64,000 bases of DNA, taken from assembly GCF_944385615.1 (NCBI RefSeq), contig NZ_CALWXV010000007.1, forward strand, positions 1 to 64,000. Reading direction: 5' to 3'. The first letter of the stretch is position 1, and each line of letters starts with the position of its first letter. The translations under genes were made by a program, and so were the position numbers. The DNA is from an uncultured Flavonifractor sp. (GTDB lineage Bacteria; Bacillota; Clostridia; Oscillospirales; Oscillospiraceae). The notes beneath the pieces are model-generated. The model searched no databases. It worked only from the letters and a program-made list of their open reading frames with translations, and was not told the DNA's origin. Below are positions 33,679-42,469 of the stretch, in pieces.

Positions 33679-34857
33679 TCAGAATGTGACTTCTTCACCA
33701 TAGTAGACACAGGTGAAGAGCTTGGCCATGGTCGCAGGATCAATGGGCCGGGGATTGGAACCGGTGCAGGCATCGCCCACAGCGTTCTCCGCAATGGCGG
33801 CCAGCTTCTCCTTGAACTCGTCCTCCACGATACCAAAGTCCTTCAGGGTATTGGGAATACCCATGGCGTCGTTCATGGAGCGGATCTTGGCTCGCAGACC
33901 CTCCACACACTCGGAAACGGTGCCGGTGATGCCCATGGTCTTGGCAATGTCGGCGTACCGCTCCGCTACACCCTCAGCCTTGGCGTTGTAGGCGATGACA
34001 TAGGGCAGATACATGGCGTTGGCCAGGCCGTGGGGGATATGGCCGGTGGAGAAGGCAGCGCCGGTCTTGTGGGCCATGGAGTGGACAATGCCCAGCAGAG
34101 CGTTGGAGAAGGCCATACCGGCCAGGCACTGACCGTAGTGCATCTCCTCCCGGCAGGTCATGTCGCCGTTGAAGGACTTGAGCAGATCATGGTCCACAAT
34201 GTCAATGGCCTTCAAAGCCAGAGGATCGGTAAATACAGTATGCAGGGTGGACACATAGGCCTCAATGGCGTGGGTCAGGGCGTCCATACCGGTGTGAGCC
34301 ACCAGCTTGGGAGGCATGGTCTCAGCCAGAGCCGGGTCAATGATGGCCACATCGGGGGTGATGTTGAAGTCGGCCAGAGGGTACTTGATGCCCTTCTGAT
34401 AGTCAGTGATGACGGAGAACGCAGTCACCTCAGTAGCGGTGCCGGAGGTGGAGGGAATGGCGCAGAACTTGGCCTTCTGCCGCAGCTCAGGGAAGGAGAA
34501 GGGGGTAATCAGATCCTCAAAAGTGGTTTCAGGGTATTCATAGAAGGCCCACATAGCCTTGGCGGCGTCAATGGGAGAGCCGCCGCCCATGGAGATGATC
34601 CAGTCGGGCTCAAACTCCCGCATCACAGCGGCGCCGTTCATGACGGTCTCCACGGAGGGGTCGGGCTCCACATTCTCAATGAGCTTGGTTTCAATTCCGG
34701 CTTCCTTCAGGTAACCGACCGCTTTGTCTACAAAGCCAAAGCGCTTCATGGAACCGCCGCCCAGCACCAACACTGCACGGGTGCCCTTCAGGTTCTTCAA
34801 ATTCTCCAGGGCGTTGGGGCCATAGTAGATATCTCTGGGAAGAGTAAAACGGGACAT
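33679..34857 (-). CDS. Iron-containing alcohol dehydrogenase
   Basis: A 392-residue group III alcohol dehydrogenase that interconverts aldehydes and alcohols with NAD(P)H, helping dispose of electrons in fermentation. The nucleotide-binding GGGSPIDAAKAM segment and the iron ligands are present: Asp in DPALAETMPP region, and His residues in GMDALTHAIEAYVS, HSMAHKTGAAF and HIPHGLANA. The substrate could be ethanol, butanol or 1,3-propanediol. The ATG at 34857 has AGGT seven bases upstream. The leader carries a Rex-like operator, fitting control by NADH level. Confidence 0.92.
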   Translation of the reverse strand: MSRFTLPRDIYYGPNALENLKNLKGTRAVLVLGGGSMKRFGFVDKAVGYLKEAGIETKLIENVEPDPSVETVMNGAAVMREFEPDWIISMGGGSPIDAAKAMWAFYEYPETTFEDLITPFSFPELRQKAKFCAIPSTSGTATEVTAFSVITDYQKGIKYPLADFNITPDVAIIDPALAETMPPKLVAHTGMDALTHAIEAYVSTLHTVFTDPLALKAIDIVDHDLLKSFNGDMTCREEMHYGQCLAGMAFSNALLGIVHSMAHKTGAAFSTGHIPHGLANAMYLPYVIAYNAKAEGVAERYADIAKTMGITGTVSECVEGLRAKIRSMNDAMGIPNTLKDFGIVEDEFKEKLAAIAENAVGDACTGSNPRPIDPATMAKLFTCVYYGEEVTF

Positions 34858-34886
34858 GATCAGTACCTCCGTATGGATCATTTTTA

Positions 34887-34906
34887 ATCGTTAAATGTTT
34901 AACGAT
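34887..34906. promoter_or_regulatory. Rex-like operator in adh leader
   Basis: ATCGTTAAATGTTTAACGAT has perfect 9-bp arms around TG and resembles the clostridial Rex site TTGTTAA-N4-TTAACAA, differing in the outer bases. It lies about 5 to 25 bases past the expected start of transcription. Confidence 0.55.
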
Positions 34907-34918
34907 CTGACGGCTATT

Positions 34919-34947
34919 ATTATGGCATATTGTTAATTCTTTGTCAA
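34919..34947 (-). promoter_or_regulatory. adh promoter
   Basis: On the minus strand TTGACA (34942-34947) and CATAAT (34919-34924) are 17 bp apart, a strong housekeeping promoter, directly upstream of the Rex-like palindrome. Confidence 0.75.
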
Positions 34948-35043
34948 TCCATAGGATGAAAACTGCCTGTTCCAAACTGTTTGTTCTATCAAAAAGACAT
35001 AAAGCGGCTATGTAGGGCGCACATCTGTGCGCCTGGGGCAGGT

Positions 35044-36402
35044 TCAGAGCACCAGCGTACCACTCTCGTCCTCCAGCAGCAGAAGGATATGCTGCTGTTT
35101 GCCGGTGAGGGCGTTGACATAAATCAGGATATGGCTGCCGTCCTCAGCCTGGCATTTGAACTCGTGACAGAGGACCTCATCCTCGCCGCCGGTGGGGATA
35201 AGCGCCAGCTGATGGGAGAGAACCGTAAGGGAACTGTCCACCAGCGCCTGGGCGGTTTGGACGTCCACGGTGGGGGAGGGAAGGGTACGATCCCCATGGT
35301 GGGTCAGGTAGCCCGCCGCCTCAAAGCCTACAATGGCCCCGGTGTCCAGAGCCACCGATACTTTGACCAAATCTGGATAGCAGTAGACCTCGTTCTCCAC
35401 CGGGGCAAAGTTCACCGACAGTACCCCATCCTGCTCCATAAAATAGCTGGGGGCCATATTGGCGTAGCCCTTGGCAGCCAGGAAGGCCGCCGCCTTTTCA
35501 CAGCCTTCCGCCCGGCTGAGGACGGCCTCTCCGGTGGTGCGGGAGGTGAAGAGCTCTAATATCTGTCCCCCCTGGCAGGTGACCTGGATATAGAGCTGGC
35601 CGCCGTCCACCAGGGCGGTAAAGCCGTAGGCGGGCAGATTGCCCTCAGATTTGGCGGTAAGGGTGAACACCTCCGGCCGCAGGTCCAGGAAAGCGGCGCC
35701 AGCCTGACGGGCCTCCTCCTCCGTGACCTGAGGCAGGCCCTCCAGCATCCTGGGGACCCGTCCGTCCAAATGCTCCGAGAAGGGACCGTCGTAAATCAGG
35801 GTGGGCACCTCCGGAAAGTCGGCCTCCACACTTTGGAAGGCAGAGCCGCCGCCCACCTGCTCCTCACCATCACTGGCGGCCAAGCGTGCTCTCGCCTCCG
35901 CCAGATCCTCCGGTCGAATGGCGCCGGTGGTCAGCTGGGCCTGGAGGCTCTCCAGAGTGAGGGCCAGCTGTCCGGCAGCCTGGGAGAGCTGGGCCAGGGT
36001 GGCCCGGTGGTCGTCGGTACATACCAGCTCCGCCGACGTTCCCTGGACCAGGGCCATGGCATAATCCCCCGCCCGGGCCAGGAACGCGGCGGTCTGCTCC
36101 AACTCCACGTTGCCGTAGGGCAGCTCCCCCAGCGCCGCCTGGGCGGCCTGGGCCTTGGAATAGGCCTGGGCACACAGGGAGGCAAACAGGGCGGGGGAGG
36201 TGGCGTGGCTTACTTTGGTAAGGGCTACCTCAAGCTCGCTGGTAGCGGTGGTCAGCTCGGCAAAGGCGTGGAGACAGCTGTTGTCCAGCAGCCGGCGGTA
36301 CTGTCTGGCCTGGGCGTGGCCCTGGATGGCAAATCCGGCGGTAACGGCGAAGGCCGCCACCAGAAAGCTGGCAGTCAGCACCCTGATTTTCTGTTTAGAC
36401 AT
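35044..36402 (-). CDS. ypeB: YpeB-like spore germination protein
   Basis: A 452-residue protein with an N-terminal membrane anchor (about residues 8-28) and the layout of YpeB, which stabilises and localises the cortex-lytic enzyme SleB in spores: a helical N-terminal half (ending near residue 170) and PepSY-type domains in the C-terminal half (EEEARQAGAAFLDL; AEGCEKAAAFLAAKGYANM; SPTVDVQTAQALVDSSLT). sleB is not adjacent here. The ATG at 36402 is used; its ribosome binding site GGGGGCG lies inside the gltX terminator hairpin. Confidence 0.8.
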   Translation of the reverse strand: MSKQKIRVLTASFLVAAFAVTAGFAIQGHAQARQYRRLLDNSCLHAFAELTTATSELEVALTKVSHATSPALFASLCAQAYSKAQAAQAALGELPYGNVELEQTAAFLARAGDYAMALVQGTSAELVCTDDHRATLAQLSQAAGQLALTLESLQAQLTTGAIRPEDLAEARARLAASDGEEQVGGGSAFQSVEADFPEVPTLIYDGPFSEHLDGRVPRMLEGLPQVTEEEARQAGAAFLDLRPEVFTLTAKSEGNLPAYGFTALVDGGQLYIQVTCQGGQILELFTSRTTGEAVLSRAEGCEKAAAFLAAKGYANMAPSYFMEQDGVLSVNFAPVENEVYCYPDLVKVSVALDTGAIVGFEAAGYLTHHGDRTLPSPTVDVQTAQALVDSSLTVLSHQLALIPTGGEDEVLCHEFKCQAEDGSHILIYVNALTGKQQHILLLLEDESGTLVL

Positions 36403-36403
36403 G

Positions 36404-36446
36404 AAAACGCCCCCTTTTCCCTATAGGATGGGGAAAAAGGGGCGTT
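36404..36446 (-). terminator. gltX terminator overlapping the ypeB ribosome binding site
   Basis: On the minus strand AACGCCCC and GGGGCGTT arms with paired T/A stretches form a long stem followed by TTTT just before the ypeB ATG. The 3' arm contains GGGGGCG, the ypeB ribosome binding site. Confidence 0.65.
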
Positions 36447-36466
36447 CTATCACCGGTAGATTTTGC

Positions 36467-37951
36467 TTACCGCTTCAGCTGTTCCATACCGTGCTGAATA
36501 CGACATATAGTCTCTTCCTTGCCCAGAATGTGGCACAACTCCACCGCACCGCCGGGCGTTACCGCCTTGCCGGACAGGGCAGTGCGCACCGGCCACATAA
36601 TGCGGCCATTTTTCAGCTCCAGCTTCTGCGCCAGGCCGATGAGGGCGTCATGGATGGCGTCATAGGTCCAATCGGTGAGCCCCTCCAGCACCGGCAGAAC
36701 CTGCTCCAGAGCCTCCAGGGAGTTCTCCTCGTTGGTCTTCATCTTCTTGTGGCAGTACAGCTCATTGGAGTACTCGGGCAAGGCGTCAAAGAAGTCCACC
36801 TGAGGTGCGATGTCCAGCCAGGTGTCACACCGGGGCTGTACCAGAGGGGCAATGAGCTTCAGGTCGATACCGGGGGTCTTGACGGCCTGCTTCAGATAGG
36901 GCTCGGCCCCCTCGTAGAAGGCCTCGGGGGACAGGGCCCGCAGGTAGTTGGCATTAAAATATTTCAGCTTTTCTATATCAAAGATGGCGGGGGACTTGGA
37001 GATACCGCCAACCTCGAAGATCTCAGCCAGCTCAGACAGGGTGAAGAACTCCCGCTCGGCATACTCGCCCTTGGGGGACCAGCCCAGCAGAGTGACATAG
37101 TTCACCACCGCCTCGGACAGATAGCCCATGGCGATCAAATCCTCATAGGAAGGGTCCCCCTTGCGCTTGCTCATCTTGTTGTGTTGATCCCGCATAACGG
37201 GGGAGCAGTGGATATAGGTGGGTACCTCCCAGCCAAAGCCCTGGTACAGCAGGTTGTACTTGGGGGCGGAGGACAGGTACTCGGAGCCCCGGACCACATG
37301 GGTGATACCCATTAGGTGGTCGTCGATGACGTTGGCAAAGTTGTAGGTGGGCAGACCGTCCCGCTTGATGAGCACCTGATCGTCCAGGGTCTTGTTCTCC
37401 ACGGTGATGTCTCCGAACACCGCGTCGGAGAAGGTGGTGGAGCCATCAGCGGGGATGCGCTGGCGGATGACATAGGGGGCGCCGGCGGCCACCTTGGCCC
37501 GGGCCTCCTCCAGGCTCAGGTCCCGGCAGGGGTCGGCGGCCCGGTCGAAGTCGCCGGAATCCTCCTCCGACTCGGTCTTTTCGCAGAAGCAGTAATAGGC
37601 GTGGCCCTTTTCCACCAGCAGCTCGGCATACTTGCCATAGAGATCCCGGCGCTGAGTCTGGATGTAGGGACCCACCGGGCCGCCCAGATCAGGACCCTCA
37701 TCCCAGGTCAGACCGCACTTGCGCAGGGTATTGTAGATCACTTCGGTGGCGCCTTCCACCAGACGGCCCTGGTCGGTGTCCTCAATGCGCAGAATGAACG
37801 TTCCGCCGGCATGGCGGGCGATAAGCCAGGTGTACAGGGCGGTGCGCAGGTTGCCAACGTGCATATAGCCCGTGGGGGAGGGGGCAAAGCGGGTCCGCAC
37901 CTTGCCGTGAGGGATGCGGGCCTCCATTTCCTCAAACCAATTCAGATCCAT
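36467..37951 (-). CDS. gltX: Glutamyl-tRNA synthetase
   Basis: Charges tRNA-Glu (and possibly tRNA-Gln, for later amidation, as in many Firmicutes). A 494-residue class I synthetase with the HIGH-type motif SPTGYMHVGNLRTAL near residue 27, RIEDTDQGR, and the KMSKS-type motif KMSKRKG near residue 250, then a C-terminal anticodon-binding region. The ATG at 37951 has AAGGAG nine bases upstream; an ATG 30 bases earlier lacks one. ypeB follows on the same strand. Divergent from trpS. Confidence 0.95.
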   Translation of the reverse strand: MDLNWFEEMEARIPHGKVRTRFAPSPTGYMHVGNLRTALYTWLIARHAGGTFILRIEDTDQGRLVEGATEVIYNTLRKCGLTWDEGPDLGGPVGPYIQTQRRDLYGKYAELLVEKGHAYYCFCEKTESEEDSGDFDRAADPCRDLSLEEARAKVAAGAPYVIRQRIPADGSTTFSDAVFGDITVENKTLDDQVLIKRDGLPTYNFANVIDDHLMGITHVVRGSEYLSSAPKYNLLYQGFGWEVPTYIHCSPVMRDQHNKMSKRKGDPSYEDLIAMGYLSEAVVNYVTLLGWSPKGEYAEREFFTLSELAEIFEVGGISKSPAIFDIEKLKYFNANYLRALSPEAFYEGAEPYLKQAVKTPGIDLKLIAPLVQPRCDTWLDIAPQVDFFDALPEYSNELYCHKKMKTNEENSLEALEQVLPVLEGLTDWTYDAIHDALIGLAQKLELKNGRIMWPVRTALSGKAVTPGGAVELCHILGKEETICRIQHGMEQLKR

Positions 37952-38006
37952 AGGAACAAACTCCTTTTCAAACTTCATCATATTATTCTATTTTTTCTTC
38001 TAAGGA

Positions 38007-38035
38007 TTGTCAAGGGCATTTGGATATGATATGAT
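38007..38035 (+). promoter_or_regulatory. trpS promoter
   Basis: TTGTCA (38007-38012) and TATGAT (38030-38035) with a 17-bp spacer, 63 bases before the trpS start. No T-box leader is visible in the short 5' region. Confidence 0.65.
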
Positions 38036-38097
38036 AAACAAACATGGGGCCTTGGACCCATTGCGTAAAAAATCACTGGTACGAGGTGCGTTTTACC

Positions 38098-39099
38098 ATG
38101 GAAAACGAGAAAAAAGTCCTTCTGTCTGGTATTCAGCCCAGCGGTGATCTCCATCTGGGCAATTATCTGGGAGCCATCAAAAACTGGGCGGAGCTGTCCG
38201 ACCAATTTGACTGTTACTGGTTCATGGCCGACCTGCATACCATTACCGTGCGGCAGGAGCCGGCGGAGCTGCGCCGCCGTACCCTGACCCAGATCGCCAC
38301 CTACATCGCCTGCGGCCTGGACCCGGAGAAAAACACCCTCTTTGTCCAGTCCCACGTCCACCAGCACGCCGAGCTGGGCTGGGTGCTGGCCTGCCACACC
38401 ATGTTTGGCGAGCTCTCCCGCATGACCCAGTTTAAAGATAAGTCCGCCAAGCACGCCGACAACATCAACGCGGGCCTCTTTACCTACCCCTGCCTGATGG
38501 CGGCGGACATCCTGCTCTATCAGCCCGACTTTGTCCCAGTGGGAGAGGATCAGAAGCAGCATGTGGAGATCTGCCGGGATGTGGCCAACCGGTTCAATCA
38601 TGTTTACGGCGATGTATTCAAGGTGCCGGAGCCCTATATTCCCAAAGCTGGCGCCCGGGTCATGAGCCTGAACCAGCCTGAGACCAAGATGAGCAAGTCC
38701 ATCCCCGAGGGCTGCGTCTTCCTGCTGGAGAAGCCCGAGGATATCATGCGCAAGTTCAAGCGGGCGGTCACCGACAGCGACACCGAGCGCTGTGTCTGCT
38801 ATGACCGGGAGAACAAGCCCGGGGTATCCAACCTGATGAGCATTTACTCCGCCGTCACCGGTAAGAGCTATGAGGAAATTGAGGCGGAGTTTGAGGGCAA
38901 AGGCTACGGCGCTTTCAAACCAGTGGTGGGGGAGACTGTGGTAGAGCTGCTCCGCCCCATCCGGGAGGAGACTCAGCGCCTGTTGGCCGACAAGGCCTAT
39001 CTGGAGAGCGTCTACCGGGCCGGAGCCGAAAAGGCGGCTTATGTGGCCGAGAAGACGCTGCGTAAAGTGTACAAAAAGGTGGGCTTTATTCCCCGCTGA
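38098..39099 (+). CDS. trpS: Tryptophanyl-tRNA synthetase
   Basis: Charges tRNA-Trp. A 333-residue class I synthetase with SGIQPSGDLHLGNYLGAI (HIGH variant HLGN near residue 20), DLHTIT, VPVGEDQKQHVE and KMSKS in ETKMSKSIPEG near residue 200. The ATG at 38098 has GAGGTG nine bases upstream; a longer frame begins at 38044 but lacks a ribosome binding site. Followed within about 20 bases by the WecA-like gene. Confidence 0.95.
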   Translation: MENEKKVLLSGIQPSGDLHLGNYLGAIKNWAELSDQFDCYWFMADLHTITVRQEPAELRRRTLTQIATYIACGLDPEKNTLFVQSHVHQHAELGWVLACHTMFGELSRMTQFKDKSAKHADNINAGLFTYPCLMAADILLYQPDFVPVGEDQKQHVEICRDVANRFNHVYGDVFKVPEPYIPKAGARVMSLNQPETKMSKSIPEGCVFLLEKPEDIMRKFKRAVTDSDTERCVCYDRENKPGVSNLMSIYSAVTGKSYEEIEAEFEGKGYGAFKPVVGETVVELLRPIREETQRLLADKAYLESVYRAGAEKAAYVAEKTLRKVYKKVGFIPR

Positions 39100-39120
39100 G
39101 ATTAAAGGAGCATTTTTCCT

Positions 39121-40236
39121 ATGCCGAACAATTCCGAGCTTCCCCTGATGGGACTGGTGGCGGCCGCTCTGGTGGTGGCCTTCCTGGTGGCGCTGGTGGC
39201 TACCCCGGTGGTCAAGAGCCTGGCCTTTAAAATGGGCGCGGTAGATGTGCCCAAGGACAACCGCCGGATGCACGACCATCCCATTCCCCGGATGGGGGGC
39301 CTTGCCATTTTCCTGGGCTTCCTGCTCAGCGTGCTGCTCTTTCTGGATTTGAATACCCAGATGCGGGGGATGCTGCTGGGGGCCTCCATCATTGTGGTGC
39401 TGGGTATTTTTGATGATATTTACAGTCTGAAAGCCACCTTTAAATTCGTAGTACAGATCGTAGCCGCCCTGGTGGCGGTGCTGTCGGGCAATATCATCCA
39501 GACCTTGTCCAACCCCAATGTCTTTTCCTCCGACCTGTACTGGAATTTGGGCTGGCTGTCCATCCCGGTGACTGTGCTGTGGATCGTAGCCATCACCAAT
39601 GCCGTCAACCTGATCGACGGCCTGGACGGTCTGGCGTGCGGTGTGTCCACCATCAGCTCCATGACCCTGCTGGTCATTGCTCTGGTGGTGAGCGAGGGGG
39701 ATGTGGCTATCCTCATGGCCGCCCTGGCCGGAGGGTGTATCGGCTTTCTGCCCTACAACTTGAACCCCGCCAAAATCTTCATGGGGGATACCGGCTCTAC
39801 CTTCCTGGGCTATATCCTGGCGGTGGTGTCGGTGCAGGGCCTGTTCAAGTTCTATACCATCATCTCTTTTGCGGTGCCCTTCCTCATGCTGGGCCTGCCT
39901 ATCTTTGACACTGCCTTTGCCTTTATCCGCCGTATTGCCCATGGTCAGAGCCCCATGCACGCTGACCGCAGCCATGTGCACCACCGGCTCATTGATATGG
40001 GCTTTAATCAGAAGCAGGCGGTGGCGGTGCTCTATATCATCAGCGCCATTCTGGGCCTGTCCGCCGTGGTACTCACCACCAGCGGACCGGTAAAGGCCAT
40101 GCTGCTGCTGATGGCCCTGTGCTTTGCCGGGGCCATCGCCGGGCATATCTTCCTGAGCAACAACCGCAAGGAGCACGAAAAAGAGCAGGAAGAGGCGTCC
40201 AATCCGGAACAAGGGCAGGAGGAGAGAGAAAAATGA
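39121..40236 (+). CDS. WecA/TagO-like polyprenyl-phosphate sugar-1-P transferase
   Basis: Starts a wall glycopolymer by moving a sugar-1-phosphate, probably GlcNAc-1-P, from UDP-sugar to undecaprenyl phosphate. A 371-residue membrane protein with about eleven helices and the family's cytoplasmic motifs: HDHPIPRMGGLAIF, LGIFDDIYSLKA, NAVNLIDGLDGLACG, KIFMGDTGSTFLGY and a histidine loop SHVHHRLIDMGF. A Glu/Lys-rich tail ends the protein. ATG at 39121 after AAAGGAG. Its stop overlaps the start of the epimerase gene by four bases. Confidence 0.9.
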   Translation: MPNNSELPLMGLVAAALVVAFLVALVATPVVKSLAFKMGAVDVPKDNRRMHDHPIPRMGGLAIFLGFLLSVLLFLDLNTQMRGMLLGASIIVVLGIFDDIYSLKATFKFVVQIVAALVAVLSGNIIQTLSNPNVFSSDLYWNLGWLSIPVTVLWIVAITNAVNLIDGLDGLACGVSTISSMTLLVIALVVSEGDVAILMAALAGGCIGFLPYNLNPAKIFMGDTGSTFLGYILAVVSVQGLFKFYTIISFAVPFLMLGLPIFDTAFAFIRRIAHGQSPMHADRSHVHHRLIDMGFNQKQAVAVLYIISAILGLSAVVLTTSGPVKAMLLLMALCFAGAIAGHIFLSNNRKEHEKEQEEASNPEQGQEEREK

Positions 40237-41384
40237 AGCAGATCCGTGTTATGACCATCTTTGGCACCCGGCCGGAGGCCATCAAAATGGCCCCTCTGGT
40301 GCTGGAGCTGCAAAGCCGGCAGAATATTCAGTCCATCTGCTGTGTCACCGCCCAACACCGCCAAATGCTGGACGCGGTGTTGGAACTCTTCCGGCTCAAG
40401 CCGGACTATGATCTGAACATTATGGAGCCCCGTCAGACCCTGTCCACCATCACCACCAAGTGCCTGCTGGGCATGGAGGAGGTGCTGGAGCAGGCCAAGC
40501 CCGATCTGGTGCTGGTCCACGGGGATACCTCCACCACCTTTGCCGGTGCTCTGGCTGCCTTCTATCATCAGGTCAAGGTGGGGCATGTGGAGGCTGGACT
40601 GCGGACCTGGGACAAGTATTCTCCTTTCCCGGAGGAGATGAACCGAAAGCTGGTGGGGGATATTGCCGACCTGCATTTCTGCCCCACTAAATCCAACCAG
40701 GCCAATCTGGCCCGGGAGGATATCACCGGTGGAGTGTTTATCACCGGCAATACCGTCATTGACGCTCTCAAGACAACAGTTGTGAAGGACTATCGCTTTG
40801 CAACTGAGCTGCTTAATGAGTTGGACTATGAACATAAAAAGGTGATTCTGGTCACCTGTCACCGCCGGGAAAACTATGGCCAGCCTATGGCCAACATCAT
40901 GACCGCTCTGCGTCGGGTGGCGGAGGCCTTTGAGGATGTGGAACTGGTGTATCCAGTTCATCTGTCTCCGGTGGTGCGGGAGGCGGCGTCCAAGTACCTG
41001 TCCGGTCATCCCCGCATCCATCTGATCGACCCGCTGGATGTGGCGGAAATGCACAATCTGATGGCCCGCTCCTATCTGGTCATGACCGACTCTGGCGGAC
41101 TACAGGAGGAGGCCCCCGCTCTGGGGCGGCCGGTGCTTGTCCTGCGGCGGGAGACCGAGCGGCCCGAGGCGGTGGAGGCTGGTACGGTGAAGATCGCGGG
41201 CACCGAGGAGGAGACTATCTTCCAGATGGCCTCTGAACTGCTGACCGATGAAAGCGCCTATCACGCCATGGCCCACGCGGTCAATCCCTACGGCGATGGG
41301 TTCGCCTGCCGCCGCATTGCAGACGCAATCGAATGGCAGTTCGGTCTGCGGGTAGACAAGCCGGAGGCTTTTGGGGTCAAGTAG
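40233..41384 (+). CDS. wecB: UDP-N-acetylglucosamine 2-epimerase (non-hydrolysing)
   Basis: Converts UDP-GlcNAc to UDP-ManNAc, needed for teichoic-acid linkage units and other wall glycans. The 383-residue GT-B-like protein has TIFGTRPEAIKMAPLV at the start, VHGDTSTTFAGALAAFY, EAGLRTWDKYSPFPEEMNR, and SGGLQEEAPALGRPVLVLRRETERPEA near the end. The start codon overlaps the stop of the WecA-like gene (ATGA), so the two are coupled, supporting a TagO-MnaA-type pathway. Confidence 0.93.
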   Translation: MKQIRVMTIFGTRPEAIKMAPLVLELQSRQNIQSICCVTAQHRQMLDAVLELFRLKPDYDLNIMEPRQTLSTITTKCLLGMEEVLEQAKPDLVLVHGDTSTTFAGALAAFYHQVKVGHVEAGLRTWDKYSPFPEEMNRKLVGDIADLHFCPTKSNQANLAREDITGGVFITGNTVIDALKTTVVKDYRFATELLNELDYEHKKVILVTCHRRENYGQPMANIMTALRRVAEAFEDVELVYPVHLSPVVREAASKYLSGHPRIHLIDPLDVAEMHNLMARSYLVMTDSGGLQEEAPALGRPVLVLRRETERPEAVEAGTVKIAGTEEETIFQMASELLTDESAYHAMAHAVNPYGDGFACRRIADAIEWQFGLRVDKPEAFGVK

Positions 41385-41422
41385 GTTTCCTTTCCATCAG
41401 CACAGCCGGAAGGAGGGAGGGT

Positions 41423-42181
41423 ATGGAACGGCGCAACCGCAATATTCTGGTGGTGCTTATTGGCATCGTCATCACCGTGGCCATATTCTCCAGCTTCGGC
41501 CTGGGGCTGTTTGCCCCTGATACAGCCAAGATCCAGCTGCCCACCCCGGCGGCCAGCCCCACCCAGGAGCCGGACGGGGCGGATGATTATGTGTGGGTAG
41601 ATATCACTCCACAGACCGTCCAGCATGTGATTGGCAATACCCTCTCCCGGCCGGACAGCTATGGCCGTACCGTCACCATCGAGGATTTCTGGGGAGAAGG
41701 GGAGAGCGGCGTCACCCACGCTACTGTGTGGGTGGACGGAGGTTGGACCCATACCACCGCCACCCAGCCCGGCGGCACCGTCCGCCACTCCATTGTGGGA
41801 AATGGGCAATTTTGGCTGTGGTATGGGGGGAGCAGTCAGGTGCTGAACGGCAAAGCGGAAGAGGATTCCGCGGATCTGGAGGGTCAGCGCATCCCCACCT
41901 ATGAAGATGTTCTGGCGTTGGATCAGGCAACCATTGCCGCCGCCGGTTATGAGGAAAAGGAGGGGCTGGCCTGCATCTATGTGGAGACCGTCCCCGACAG
42001 CCAAGGCTATGTAGAGCAGTATTGGATCTCGGTGGACAGCGGTTTGCTGGCCTGCGCTGAAACCTGGCTGGACGGTCAGCTGGTGTATCGGATGATCGCC
42101 TATACCGTGGACCAGCCGGTACCGGAAGAGGCATCTTTTACCCTGCCCGATGGTACCGTGCTCCATACCGTCCAGCGTTAA
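41423..42181 (+). CDS. Membrane-anchored protein of unknown function
   Basis: A 252-residue protein I do not recognise. It has one N-terminal helix (about residues 8-30, ILVVLIGIVITVAIFSSFGL) followed by a short Pro/Thr linker (LPTPAASPTQEP) and an extracellular beta-rich region with many Trp and Tyr residues. The pattern (TVTIEDFWG, VWVDGGWTHTTAT, AEDS.., GLACIYVETVP, YRMIAYTVDQPVPE) hints at a lipoprotein-carrier-like or MucB/RseB-like fold, but that is a guess. ATG at 41423 with AGGAGGGAGG upstream. It follows wecB by 38 bases and may belong to that unit. Confidence 0.65.
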   Translation: MERRNRNILVVLIGIVITVAIFSSFGLGLFAPDTAKIQLPTPAASPTQEPDGADDYVWVDITPQTVQHVIGNTLSRPDSYGRTVTIEDFWGEGESGVTHATVWVDGGWTHTTATQPGGTVRHSIVGNGQFWLWYGGSSQVLNGKAEEDSADLEGQRIPTYEDVLALDQATIAAAGYEEKEGLACIYVETVPDSQGYVEQYWISVDSGLLACAETWLDGQLVYRMIAYTVDQPVPEEASFTLPDGTVLHTVQR

Positions 42182-42184
42182 GGA

Positions 42185-42469
42185 TTATCCGAGCCCCAGC
42201 AGCAGCACCAAGGCCAGAGTGATGACCAGTTCCATATCGTCCCCCTCCAGAAAGAGAAAGAGCAGGATAAGCAGCAGCAGCACATCCCCGGTATCCAGGC
42301 TGTCCAGCTTCAGCTGCTTCAACAGATCACCCAACAGTCTGCTCGTTCTCTTTTCCTTGCCCCCCGCATTCGGGGGGCGCTTCTCTTCCCGGGGCGGAGG
42401 TGGGGGAACGTCGTCCTCCTGTGGAATCCTGGTGTAGGAGGTTCCGTTGGGGATGTAGCGGTTATACAT
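42185..42469 (-). CDS. Unknown small protein with Pro-rich N-terminus and hydrophobic tail
   Basis: A 94-residue protein: MYNRYIPNGTSYTRIPQ, a PPPPPREEKRPP stretch, a basic middle (SRLLGDLLKQLKLDSLD), then a strongly hydrophobic C-terminus with two short segments (VLLLLILLFLFLEG, LVITLALVLLLGLG). It may be a membrane-embedded tail-anchored protein. Start overlaps the stop of the upstream 147-residue gene by eight bases. Function unknown; it shares an operon with the next two genes. Confidence 0.7.
   Translation of the reverse strand: MYNRYIPNGTSYTRIPQEDDVPPPPPREEKRPPNAGGKEKRTSRLLGDLLKQLKLDSLDTGDVLLLLILLFLFLEGDDMELVITLALVLLLGLG

Noticed and set aside
30294..33836. 1,180-codon open frame antisense to ftsK
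   Set aside because: It is the reverse-strand shadow of a GC-rich gene; its protein is rich in His, Gly and Leu with no domain pattern.
38040..38098. T-box riboswitch upstream of trpS
   Set aside because: The leader is only about 60 bases and lacks a specifier loop, antiterminator sequence or terminator.
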